Positions 1-6,239 of a stretch of DNA of 6,239 nt are shown one piece after another. The stretch is from Clostridia bacterium (GTDB lineage: Bacteria > Bacillota > DSM-16504 > Desulfitibacterales > Desulfitibacteraceae). The DNA is taken from NCBI GenBank assembly GCA_018333845.1, contig JAGXSK010000113.1, positions 1 through 6,239 on the forward strand, in the 5' to 3' direction. Under the pieces are notes generated by a model. That model worked only from the letters and a program-made list of their open reading frames with translations, did not search any database and had not been told where the DNA came from. The position numbers and the translations under genes were made by a program. Numbering within the stretch: position 1 is the stretch's first letter; every line of letters starts with the position of its first letter.

Positions 1-13
1 AAGAAGTGCTGAG

Positions 14-50
14 ATTAAAATACCAATTAATTCCCGCAGGGAATTGAAAC
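14..50 (+). repeat. CRISPR repeat unit (first copy) with internal hairpin
   Basis: Repeat bases 16-22 (AATTCCC) pair perfectly with bases 26-32 (GGGAATT) around a GCA loop, giving a 7-bp stem. The last eight bases, ATTGAAAC, form the presumed crRNA 5' handle. Three bases of the handle overlap the 3' side of the stem, so Cas6 would have to cut inside or open the base of this stem. An alternative pairing of CAATT (bases 11-15) with AATTG (bases 29-33) also exists and could compete. The identity of all full copies suggests a maintained array. Bases 1-13 of the window, left of this copy, could be the end of another spacer or of the leader; 13 bases are too few to decide. Confidence 0.9.
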
Positions 51-2592
51 GATGTACTCTTCGGCCTCCTTTCTTGAGGCGAATATTGCAATTAAAATAC
101 CAATTAATTCCCGCAGGGAATTGAAACCCTATATAAAGACCTGGTACGCCAAAGATGGCGAAGCTTTAATTAAAATACCAATTAATTCCCGCAGGGAATT
201 GAAACCTAGGCATTATTAACTCTCCTCTCCAAATTTTTCTTTAATTAAAATACCAATTAATTCCCGCAGGGAATTGAAACGATGCAGCTTGGGTTGGCAG
301 ATGTGCGCCAACGCAAATTAAAATACCAATTAATTCCCGCAGGGAATTGAAACGGATCCCAGCGGATGTCCACTTTATCACCAATGTAATATTAAAATAC
401 CAATTAATTCCCGCAGGGAATTGAAACTCTTATATCCATAGTGGTAACATCTTCGACATTTTTATTAAAATACCAATTAATTCCCGCAGGGAATTGAAAC
501 AGTTCGTCAGCGTAAAACCTATTTTTGCCGGACTCCTTATTAAAATACCAATTAATTCCCGCAGGGAATTGAAACTCCATTGATAGAAAATATTGAGTCG
601 GCATATGCGGATATAATTAAAATACCAATTAATTCCCGCAGGGAATTGAAACATGACATTGCTAGCCACATCAAATATTTTTGTTAAGCTATCATTAAAA
701 TACCAATTAATTCCCGCAGGGAATTGAAACTCGATAACATAAACATCTTTAAATGTTGTATAGCCTCCACATTAAAATACCAATTAATTCCCGCAGGGAA
801 TTGAAACTAACCAATGACTCCATCTCAGATGTAGACTCTTTTACTAATTAAAATACCAATTAATTCCCGCAGGGAATTGAAACTAACACCGCCACCACGC
901 CATGGATTCTTGCCAATTCTTTTCATTAAAATACCAATTAATTCCCGCAGGGAATTGAAACGCCCTCCATTTCGCCACTGGCCTAATCCTTTATACTGGC
1001 CATTAAAATACCAATTAATTCCCGCAGGGAATTGAAACCTTCCCATGTCGCAGTATGGAGCAGGTTGGCTAGCATTATTAAAATACCAATTAATTCCCGC
1101 AGGGAATTGAAACCAACCAATTATATAGTGGACAGATGGGACAGCAGGACTATTAAAATACCAATTAATTCCCGCAGGGAATTGAAACTTGCCACGCATT
1201 ATTATTAGGACTCCAACGCCATCCTCCTATTAAAATACCAATTAATTCCCGCAGGGAATTGAAACCAGATGAAGCAATCTGCAAGGTGAGGTGGATGGCT
1301 TGAATTAAAATACCAATTAATTCCCGCAGGGAATTGAAACTTGATTTTTTTCTGCATGAAAGCCTGGGCGCTAAGTCATTAAAATACCAATTAATTCCCG
1401 CAGGGAATTGAAACTCCAGCAGTTTCTTTTTGAAGATGAGCCAGAGTTCATCTTCATTAAAATACCAATTAATTCCCGCAGGGAATTGAAACCGTTGGTG
1501 ATGAGGATTTTCCTCAAGCAGGTGGTCAACCTCTGATTAAAATACCAATTAATTCCCGCAGGGAATTGAAACACTGCACAGCCTCTTCGACAGTGAAGCA
1601 GTTGGGAGAATTAAAATACCAATTAATTCCCGCAGGGAATTGAAACATTTTTGCCCTGAATCTAACTTGCTTAATAGTTCCTTGCATTAAAATACCAATT
1701 AATTCCCGCAGGGAATTGAAACTCCTTGAGCTGCCAATCCCTTTTCCCATTAACCTTACTATTAAAATACCAATTAATTCCCGCAGGGAATTGAAACTAC
1801 AGCAATAGCGAAAGAGACATGGGGAATTGCAGAAAATTAAAATACCAATTAATTCCCGCAGGGAATTGAAACCCTCTTCTTGATGAATTAATTTTATATA
1901 GCTAGTGTTTAGATTAAAATACCAATTAATTCCCGCAGGGAATTGAAACACCATCAACAGGCCAACTGGTGGCCAGGTGATAGGACTTATTAAAATACCA
2001 ATTAATTCCCGCAGGGAATTGAAACACATCGTAGTCCCCCCAGAGGGTTTCGCTAGTGGAATTAAAATACCAATTAATTCCCGCAGGGAATTGAAACATT
2101 ACCTCTGCATCACCAAATATCTTCATGTCACGCATTATTAAAATACCAATTAATTCCCGCAGGGAATTGAAACGCCGCCACCCAAGTGTTTTGCTTCTGG
2201 ATGTAATGCTTTTATTAAAATACCAATTAATTCCCGCAGGGAATTGAAACTCGCACAACAGGCTGCCACGATAGTATTTAGTATTTTTTTATTAAAATAC
2301 CAATTAATTCCCGCAGGGAATTGAAACTTCTTAAATTCAATCCATTCTGTTTCGTTATCTTCGCATTAAAATACCAATTAATTCCCGCAGGGAATTGAAA
2401 CAACACTATCTTGTTTCCTTTCACTTCTTTTACACTTACCAATTAAAATACCAATTAATTCCCGCAGGGAATTGAAACTACAACAAGTTGCAATGTATCA
2501 ATAAAGGCATTTGATTAAAATACCAATTAATTCCCGCAGGGAATTGAAACAGGCCCACATGCGAGGCAGGGGGAACATCAATCTAGTTTCAA

Positions 2593-2609
2593 GTTAAAAT
2601 ACCAATTAA
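2593..2609 (+). repeat. Truncated terminal CRISPR repeat
   Basis: After the last spacer (2551-2592) the sequence GTTAAAATACCAATTAA matches the first 17 bases of the repeat with one change (A to G at base 1). Similarity then stops: the second half, which carries the 3' arm of the hairpin and the ATTGAAAC handle, is replaced by unrelated sequence starting GGACAACAAGG. Terminal repeats usually decay by scattered point changes, so an abrupt loss of the whole 3' half looks more like a recombination or deletion endpoint. Without the stem and handle, the 3' side of spacer 34 would not be processed by Cas6 in the normal way. Confidence 0.9.
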
Positions 2610-2627
2610 GGACAACAAGGGTCAGGC

Positions 2628-2643
2628 TTGACAAATTGACAAA
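2628..2643. repeat. Short tandem duplication TTGACAAA x2
   Basis: Two perfect adjacent copies of TTGACAAA lie between the end of the array and the nucleotidyltransferase fragment. Each copy contains TTGACA, the consensus -35 hexamer. However, no TATAAT-like hexamer follows either copy at 16-18 bp, so I do not call a promoter. It may be a small duplication or a site left at the recombination joint. Confidence 0.4.
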
Positions 2644-2723
2644 AAATTAAAGTTTTTGGCTCTGTTGCTCGTGGTGAAGAAACGAAAAGTAGTGATATAG
2701 ATATAATAGAATATCTCCTTTAG
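2640..2723 (+). pseudogene. Fragment of a minimal nucleotidyltransferase (MNT/MntA-like, Pol-beta superfamily)
   Basis: Read from 2640, the plus strand gives QKIK followed directly by FGSVARGEETKSSDIDII, then EYLL and a TAG stop at 2721-2723. The pattern G-S-x-A-R-G-x(6)-S-D-I-D is the catalytic signature of minimal nucleotidyltransferases: the GS helix turn plus the DxD metal-binding aspartates. These proteins usually have about 100 residues or more and are often encoded beside a HEPN-domain partner (HepT), forming a toxin-antitoxin pair in which the MNT adds AMP to the HEPN toxin. Here a TGA stop at 2637-2639 lies just upstream in frame, no start codon is available, and the protein ends right after the DID motif. 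Only the core motif survives and no HEPN partner is visible. It is a dead remnant. The motif match is strong; the assignment to a toxin-antitoxin pair is inference. Confidence 0.8.
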
Positions 2724-2880
2724 CCTCAAGTAACTTCCCCTCAAAAACTATCTTAAACCAAGCAGTCCGGTTTTTAGTTGGCGGATACTGATACAATTTA
2801 TCGCTTACCTTACAAATAGCTTCAATCATCTCGATTTGACCATAACCTAATTCCTTGGCCATCTTAACAGCTAGGGGCAA
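2647..2880 (-). pseudogene. Unrecognised small protein, probably a gene fragment
   Basis: The minus-strand frame gives at most 77 residues from a TTG codon at 2880, with the first internal Met at residue 7 and no ribosome binding site in front of either. The frame stays open upstream to a stop at 2920-2922 but has no ATG or GTG there. The stretch from MAKELGYGQIEMIEAICKV through KNRTAWFKIVFEGKLLEAKG to DIL looks like genuine protein: amphipathic, charged, with a W/F-rich core. About the last 18 residues (LYLYHYFSFLHHEQQSQKL region) are the antisense of the nucleotidyltransferase motif, so they are out-of-frame continuation and not native C-terminus. The break lies near 2700-2712. The likely reading is a C-terminally, and perhaps also N-terminally, truncated gene from a mobile or accessory element. 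I do not recognise the family. Confidence 0.5.
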
Positions 2881-2983
2881 TAGATCACATGTAAGAAGAA
2901 TAGGAGATGAAACAGAAGTTTATTAAAAAATAACAAGAAGTGCATACATACAAAGTATTGCCACATAGATAAAATTATTAGCT

Positions 2984-2990
2984 AAGGAAG
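2984..2990 (+). promoter_or_regulatory. Ribosome binding site deciding the start of the ADP-ribosylglycohydrolase
   Basis: AAGGAAG lies 8 bases upstream of the ATG at 2999. An alternative in-frame GTG at 2990 overlaps this purine tract and has no binding site of its own at a usable distance. The ATG is therefore the better start and removes three residues (MRS) from the longest reading frame. I see no convincing -35/-10 pair in the A+T-rich 100 bases upstream. Confidence 0.7.
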
Positions 2991-2998
2991 TGCGATCC

Positions 2999-4084
2999 AT
3001 GAGGAATAAAAAAGATTTGTTTATATCTTCCCTGCTGGGTGGAGCAATTGGAGATGCTCTTGGTTATAGTGTTGAGTTAATGAATTTGGGAGAAATAAAA
3101 TCAAAATTTGGAGAGCAGGGTATAACTGATTTACAAATAAACCAGGCAATTGGCAAGGCAATTATTTCTGATGATACACAAATGACATTATTTACTGCGG
3201 ATGGATTAATGTGGGCATATGATCGCTGTAGTCAAAGAGAAATTGGTTCATATGCAGGAAATGGAGTATACCAATCATATCTTAGATGGTACTACACTCA
3301 AACCAGAAAAATGCCTACTGAAGACTACATGTTTTGGCTCAGACGACAACCACATGAAGAACTAGACAGTATCCTAGACTATAAGCAGTTATTTTATCAA
3401 AGGGCGCCAGGGAATACCTGTTTAACAGCACTTAGTAGCGGCCAAATGGGGACAATGGAAAAGCCTATTAATAACAGCAAAGGATGTGGAGGAGTAATGC
3501 GAGCTGCACCAGTAGGGTTATTTCTACATAGAGATCCAGAACATGCATTTAGGATTGGTGCTGAAACTGCGGCAATTACCCACGGTCATCCTACTGGCTA
3601 TCTCTCGGCTGGAGTACTTGCAGCATTAATTGCAGAGCTGATTAATGGAAAGAACATAATTGAAAGTGCAATGTCGGCCATAAAAATATTAAAGAGTTAT
3701 ACAAATCACCAAGAGACATTAAGTGCAATAGAGAATGCCATTACACTTTCTAATGACAATACAAACACCGAAATAGCAATAGGAAAACTTGGCGAGGGTT
3801 GGATTGCAGAGGAGGCACTAGCAATTGCCTTGTACTGTGCATTGAAAGAATCTGACTTCCGAAAAGCACTAATTATGGCTGTAAATCATGATGGCGATAG
3901 TGACTCAACAGGATCTATTTGTGGCAATATTCTAGGAGCGTATTATGGAATGGAAGTTATACCAAAAGAATGGATAGAAAATATTGAACTCCAGGACCTG
4001 ATTGTAGATATGAGTAGTAAACTTTTTAATATATCGGAAAAAGCTTATTCTTCAAGAAGCTTTAAAAAAAGAGTTAAGGTTTAA
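2999..4084 (+). CDS. ADP-ribosylglycohydrolase family protein (DraG/ARH type)
   Basis: A protein of 361 residues with the full set of ADP-ribosylglycohydrolase family motifs (Pfam ADP_ribosyl_GH). N-terminal GGAIGDALGYSVE (14-26) is the family opening. S57-D58-D59-T60-Q61-M62 is the first metal-binding block. APGNT (136-140), NSKGCGGVMRAAPVG (159-173) and THGHPTG (194-200) line the ADP-ribose cleft. HDGDSDSTG (297-305) supplies the second metal block, with D300 and D302. Characterised members use two Mg or Mn ions to hydrolyse the bond between ADP-ribose and a protein side chain or other acceptor. All expected metal residues are visible, so the enzyme is probably active; the substrate cannot be read from sequence. 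No signal peptide or membrane segment is seen, so it is cytosolic. It stands alone: broken genes lie upstream, and downstream there is a minus-strand fragment and a hairpin. A DraG-like nitrogenase role is unlikely, since no nif or draT gene is near. Undoing ADP-ribosylation in a defence or toxin context is possible but only inferred. Confidence 0.95.
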   Translation: MRNKKDLFISSLLGGAIGDALGYSVELMNLGEIKSKFGEQGITDLQINQAIGKAIISDDTQMTLFTADGLMWAYDRCSQREIGSYAGNGVYQSYLRWYYTQTRKMPTEDYMFWLRRQPHEELDSILDYKQLFYQRAPGNTCLTALSSGQMGTMEKPINNSKGCGGVMRAAPVGLFLHRDPEHAFRIGAETAAITHGHPTGYLSAGVLAALIAELINGKNIIESAMSAIKILKSYTNHQETLSAIENAITLSNDNTNTEIAIGKLGEGWIAEEALAIALYCALKESDFRKALIMAVNHDGDSDSTGSICGNILGAYYGMEVIPKEWIENIELQDLIVDMSSKLFNISEKAYSSRSFKKRVKV

Positions 4085-4129
4085 ATCGAAAAGTTAGTAT
4101 AGAACATTGCACGTCCGAAAATAGTCCTG

Positions 4130-4294
4130 TCAATTAAGCACATTAACAATTTGCTGATTTTTGGTAGACTCCAAAATAGCGAAAATAGCCATGGCATCGC
4201 CATACTCTATTTCCGGAGTTACGGCAATAGGTTCTTCGCCAATAGCTGCTTTATAGAAATTCAACAATTCATGGTAGAAACCCATTTGCGGTTC
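4130..4294 (-). pseudogene. C-terminal fragment of a Gfo/Idh/MocA-type oxidoreductase
   Basis: The minus strand encodes about 54 residues ending at a TGA (4130-4132): MGFYHELLNFYKAAIGEEPI, then AVTPEIEYGDAMAIFAILES, then TKNQQIVNVLN. The order 'L-x-N-F-Y ... G-E-x-P-x-x-V-T-P-E-x-E-Y-G-D ... F-A-I-L-E-S' followed by a short V-x-V tail is typical of the extreme C-terminus of NAD(P)-dependent dehydrogenases of the Gfo/Idh/MocA family, which act on sugars, inositol and related substrates and are normally 330-400 residues long. The N-terminal Rossmann domain and most of the catalytic domain are missing. The recognisable part stops at EPQ, next to the hairpin at 4295-4334. The frame stays open for another 35 codons to a stop at 4397-4399, but that part (REVFENKIEDSFSYL...) is not family-like and has no ATG in front. 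I call it a remnant. The family call rests on pattern memory, not an alignment. Confidence 0.65.
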
Positions 4295-4334
4295 AAAGAG
4301 GATAAACCTTTTTAAAAAGGCTATCCTCTTTTTT
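4295..4334 (+). terminator. Strong hairpin followed by six T residues, candidate Rho-independent terminator
   Basis: AAAGAGGATA (4295-4304) pairs perfectly with TATCCTCTTT (4322-4331). An inner palindrome CCTTTTTAAAAAGG (4307-4320) extends the stem, with a small asymmetric bulge (AA opposite C). The right arm runs into TTTTTT (4329-4334), giving a plus-strand terminator layout. On the minus strand only three T follow. It would end transcription from the ADP-ribosylglycohydrolase gene about 210 bases after its stop codon, which is a long trailer. The hairpin also sits where the oxidoreductase homology ends, so it may have arrived with a rearrangement. Confidence 0.6.
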
Positions 4335-4472
4335 AGATACTTTATTAGATAACTAAAGCTGTCCTCAATTTTATTTTCGAATACCTCCCTTGGTGTCTAT
4401 AAAAATCCATTTCCCAAAGAAATAATCAAAAGCAGCCTGGCCCAGCCCTCTTATCCTTTGCCAGATCAGATT
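4335..4472. other. Intergenic stretch with a read-through frame behind the DUF2207 gene
   Basis: No complete gene is visible. On the minus strand, the 33 codons after the TAA of the DUF2207 gene stay open in the same frame to a second TAA at 4371-4373, reading NLIWQRIRGLGQAAFDYFFG and then KWIFIDTKGGIRK. It lacks a start codon and I do not recognise it. It could be chance, or a scrap of another gene. No convincing terminator for the DUF2207 gene was found here. Confidence 0.4.
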
Positions 4473-6239
4473 TTAACTGGCACCCCGGCCCCCGCCTCCG
4501 CCTCCTCCGCCTCCTCCGCTGGAGAAGCCTCCGCCACCTCCAGAGGATGAAGATCTGCCGCTGGACTTCAAGGCACTATTAACTGTGCTGAAAGCCGTAT
4601 TCCAGGTCTTTTCCATGGAAGCCGCCATGGTGGCCATGTTGTTGAGGGAACTTTCCATAAACTGCCCCTGCTGTGCACCCATGAATCCTCCAGCCCCTGT
4701 ATAATACCAGTTATAGCCAAATCTTGTTTGGGGATTATTTAATTCAGGATAAACAATAGGCAGCTGGGCTATGACTTCCTTTGCTACTCCAAGGATAACG
4801 GCATAAACCAGATAGTGCTCCCAGAGAATCAGGTGAGGCAGGGTGGCCCTATCCAGATTAGAGAAGTCTTTCAAAAACTTTCTAAATCCCTTCCATAAGG
4901 CTAACTGGCTTTCCCCATGCTGGCTGCGCCTTTTCATTTTCATTCCGGCTATGATTGCACCAGCTACACAGACAAGCATGCCAATGGCAGGATAAAAAAG
5001 ATTGAGGTTTATCATTATAAAGGTTCCTATGAAAAAAACAACAGCAAAAAGCACCATGGCTACTTGAGCCTTTCCAGAGCTGCTATCAAAGAAACCCAGT
5101 CTCAAGGTTTGTTCGTCAACCTTTGATTTCCACATGGACCAGAAGCCCCTGGTAGCTTGGGGTCTTTTCCTGGCATAGGTATTTAACGCATTTAATGAGA
5201 CAAGGGAGCTGCCGCCTCCTACCTGATTAAACAGAAACTCAATGAGCACCTTTTCGTGGGGAAGAATGCCGCTGTCAATGCTTTTAAGCAGACGGATGTT
5301 TATATCTTCCTGAGTCTTTCCAAAGAACTTTCCCAGACCCCTTTGTTCCTGGATTGCGGGTTCAAGTCGCAAGTAATCCCGGCGGGCCAGATCCATTAAA
5401 GTTGCAACTATGGCAGTAGTCTTGTATTTGTTAAAATTATAAAGGGCTTCTGCTTCTGCTGGAGAATAGTCTCCCGGCAGCTCTCGATAATAATCTACAG
5501 CCAGCTCAGGCTTGAGCCTTTTACCCCATGTAGCATATATTCCAAGAATTATTGCCAGGCCTATTACACCTATTAAAAAGCCGCCAACAATCTCCAAAAG
5601 GCTCATCAGGCGCTCTCTATTGGCCTGCTCTGCCCATATCTTTTCTTCTGCAAGGATTGCAGCCAGGGCAGGACTGCCTGTTTTTACCCTGCCGTCAGGT
5701 ATCAGCTCCAGGGGAAACACTACTCGGCCTTCAACAAAGGTTTCAGGCGGAAGATTTTTAACTGTAAATAAAATCCTTTCTGAGCTGACTATTTTTACAT
5801 CTCCCTGGAGTGGTCCATGTCCCCATGCACGAATATCCTTTACGTCAGAACCTGGGGGCAGGGAAAGATTAATTGTGACGGATTTTGTCTTTACAGGGTT
5901 TTCATCACCGATGAACTTCCAGTAAAGCTCTGCTACATCATCATGAAGCTTTACGCAATCCATTACCTGGTAGCTTAAATTAAAGGTGCGGGTTTCTTTC
6001 CTGGCTGAATAATACCATTCAATGTTGTACCTGTTATTATCAATCCAGTAGGCATAATGGTTAGCAGGCCTATGGGCTGCCCTTTCAGTGAGAGTATAAG
6101 GCGTGCCGGCCTCTGATACTTGAATGTTTTTTAGCTCAGTAAATCCATCTATGGGTATATCCAGATAGAGTCTTGTAAAGGTTCCATTAAAATTAACCAC
6201 CCATTTTTCATTGACCATCATTGAACCATCCGGCAGAAC
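4473..6239 (-). CDS. DUF2207 family membrane protein, 5' end off the window
   Basis: The visible part is 588 residues ending at a TAA (4473-4475). An ATG-ATG pair occurs at 6221-6216, but the frame runs on to the window edge (VLPDGS before MMVNEKWVVNFNGTF). In DUF2207 proteins this region follows a signal peptide and an early beta strand, matching 'DGS...V.E...FNG.F...DIP'. The true start is therefore outside the window and the Met pair is internal. Residue numbers below count from the first of these Mets. The extracytoplasmic beta-rich domain spans about 1-200, followed by a first membrane segment (206-230, LLEIVGGFLIGVIGLAIILG). A cytoplasmic part (230-385) contains the typical YNFNKYKTTAIVATLMDLARRDYL block. 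A pair of membrane segments lies at 386-404 and 406-427. The conserved LWEHYLVYAVILGVAKEVI (466-484) follows, and the tail ends in long Gly/Ser runs (555-582). The family's biochemical role is unknown; it is often encoded beside lemA, which would lie to the right of the window. Confidence 0.92.
   Translation of the reverse strand, partial: VLPDGSMMVNEKWVVNFNGTFTRLYLDIPIDGFTELKNIQVSEAGTPYTLTERAAHRPANHYAYWIDNNRYNIEWYYSARKETRTFNLSYQVMDCVKLHDDVAELYWKFIGDENPVKTKSVTINLSLPPGSDVKDIRAWGHGPLQGDVKIVSSERILFTVKNLPPETFVEGRVVFPLELIPDGRVKTGSPALAAILAEEKIWAEQANRERLMSLLEIVGGFLIGVIGLAIILGIYATWGKRLKPELAVDYYRELPGDYSPAEAEALYNFNKYKTTAIVATLMDLARRDYLRLEPAIQEQRGLGKFFGKTQEDINIRLLKSIDSGILPHEKVLIEFLFNQVGGGSSLVSLNALNTYARKRPQATRGFWSMWKSKVDEQTLRLGFFDSSSGKAQVAMVLFAVVFFIGTFIMINLNLFYPAIGMLVCVAGAIIAGMKMKRRSQHGESQLALWKGFRKFLKDFSNLDRATLPHLILWEHYLVYAVILGVAKEVIAQLPIVYPELNNPQTRFGYNWYYTGAGGFMGAQQGQFMESSLNNMATMAASMEKTWNTAFSTVNSALKSSGRSSSSGGGGGFSSGGGGGGGGGGRGAS
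4485..4546 (-). repeat. Low-complexity GGN codon tract coding the Gly-rich tail
   Basis: On the plus strand this is a run of CCTCCGCCT-like units, the complement of GGN codons for the two Gly runs of the DUF2207 C-terminus (GGGGGFSS followed by ten Gly, then RGAS). Gly-rich ends are common in DUF2207 proteins. Repeated near-identical codons make the tract prone to length change by slippage, and a one-base slip would change the last residues and the stop codon used. Confidence 0.7.

Larger units (their letters stand above)
14..2609 (+). CRISPR. CRISPR array, 34 identical 37-bp repeats plus a truncated terminal repeat
   Basis: A 37-bp repeat begins ATTAAAATACCAATTAATTC and ends CCCGCAGGGAATTGAAAC (the two quotes share one C). 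It occurs at 14-50, 91-127, 169-205 and so on to 2514-2550. I read 34 copies and saw no mismatch. The 34 spacers are 35-43 bp, mostly 37-41, and all differ. Orientation is left to right: the repeat ends in ATTGAAAC, the 8-nt handle left on mature crRNAs by Cas6 in many type I-B and type III systems, and the decayed repeat is at the right end, normally the leader-distal end. The leader and newest spacers are therefore off the left edge. No cas gene is present, so the subtype is open: the handle and long spacers fit I-A/I-B/III and do not fit type II or I-E. The long minus-strand reading frames across the array are artefacts of the repeat and encode no protein. Confidence 0.99.

Noticed and set aside
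281..316. Spacer 4 contains a 6-bp inverted repeat (GTTGGC / GCCAAC)
   Set aside because: Too short to mean more than chance in one of 34 spacers.
404..2258. Several long minus-strand reading frames across positions 404-2258 with repeated peptides such as FQFPAGINWYFN and FNSLRELIGILI
   Set aside because: These peptides are two reading frames of the reverse-complemented CRISPR repeat; they have no start signals and no reason to be translated.
2628..2660. Possible promoter with TTGACA boxes
   Set aside because: No -10-like hexamer follows at 16-18 bp from either box, and no intact gene lies just downstream.
2935..2943. AAGAAGTGC is shared with the first nine bases of the window
   Set aside because: A 9-bp match in 6 kb is plausible by chance and nothing else around it is similar.
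4917..5925. Plus-strand reading frames of 69-137 codons inside the DUF2207 gene
   Set aside because: They are antisense shadows of a clearly real minus-strand gene, with low-complexity Ser/Pro/Arg composition and no family signature.
6216..6221. ATG-ATG pair as the start of the DUF2207 protein
   Set aside because: The frame continues to the window edge with family-like residues (DGS before MMVNEKW), and a start here would lack the expected signal peptide.

Overview
The window looks like a piece of a bacterial chromosome, most likely from an anaerobic Firmicute of the clostridial type. The pointers are A+T-rich DNA, a purine-rich ribosome binding site, a DUF2207 membrane protein and a CRISPR repeat ending in ATTGAAAC. 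This assignment is an inference; no single feature fixes the taxon.

Layout. Positions 14-2609 are one large CRISPR array: 34 repeats of 37 bp that all read identically, 34 unique spacers of 35-43 bp, and a last repeat that keeps only its first half. The handle ATTGAAAC and the decayed right end both say that it is transcribed left to right and that the leader lies off the left edge. No cas gene is in the window. Positions 2610-2920 form a scar of broken pieces. A plus-strand fragment of a minimal nucleotidyltransferase (FGSVARGEETKSSDIDII) abuts a minus-strand fragment of an unrecognised protein. Positions 2999-4084 hold an intact ADP-ribosylglycohydrolase (DraG/ARH family) with its metal-site motifs. 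Positions 4130-4294 hold the C-terminal end of a Gfo/Idh/MocA-type oxidoreductase on the minus strand, cut off at a strong hairpin (4295-4334) that can act as a plus-strand terminator. Positions 4473-6239 hold a DUF2207 membrane protein with a Gly-rich tail on the minus strand; its N-terminus is off the right edge.

How the parts relate. The array, the broken nucleotidyltransferase and the ADP-ribosylglycohydrolase have the look of an eroded defence or mobile-element region, while DUF2207 is probably an ordinary chromosomal gene. The ADP-ribosylglycohydrolase is the only complete gene in the window.

Most notable points: (1) in most spacers the best protein-like reading frame is on the strand opposite to the crRNA, so the guides would be antisense to mRNA, as expected for RNA-targeting type III interference; (2) spacer 17 encodes the hexapeptide EAICKV, which also occurs in the broken gene beside the array, with only synonymous third-position differences; (3) the array ends at an abrupt break inside a repeat; (4) three gene fragments lie within 1.7 kb. 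I see no clearly new multi-gene system. The window is best read as a large, apparently well-maintained array beside a decayed accessory patch.
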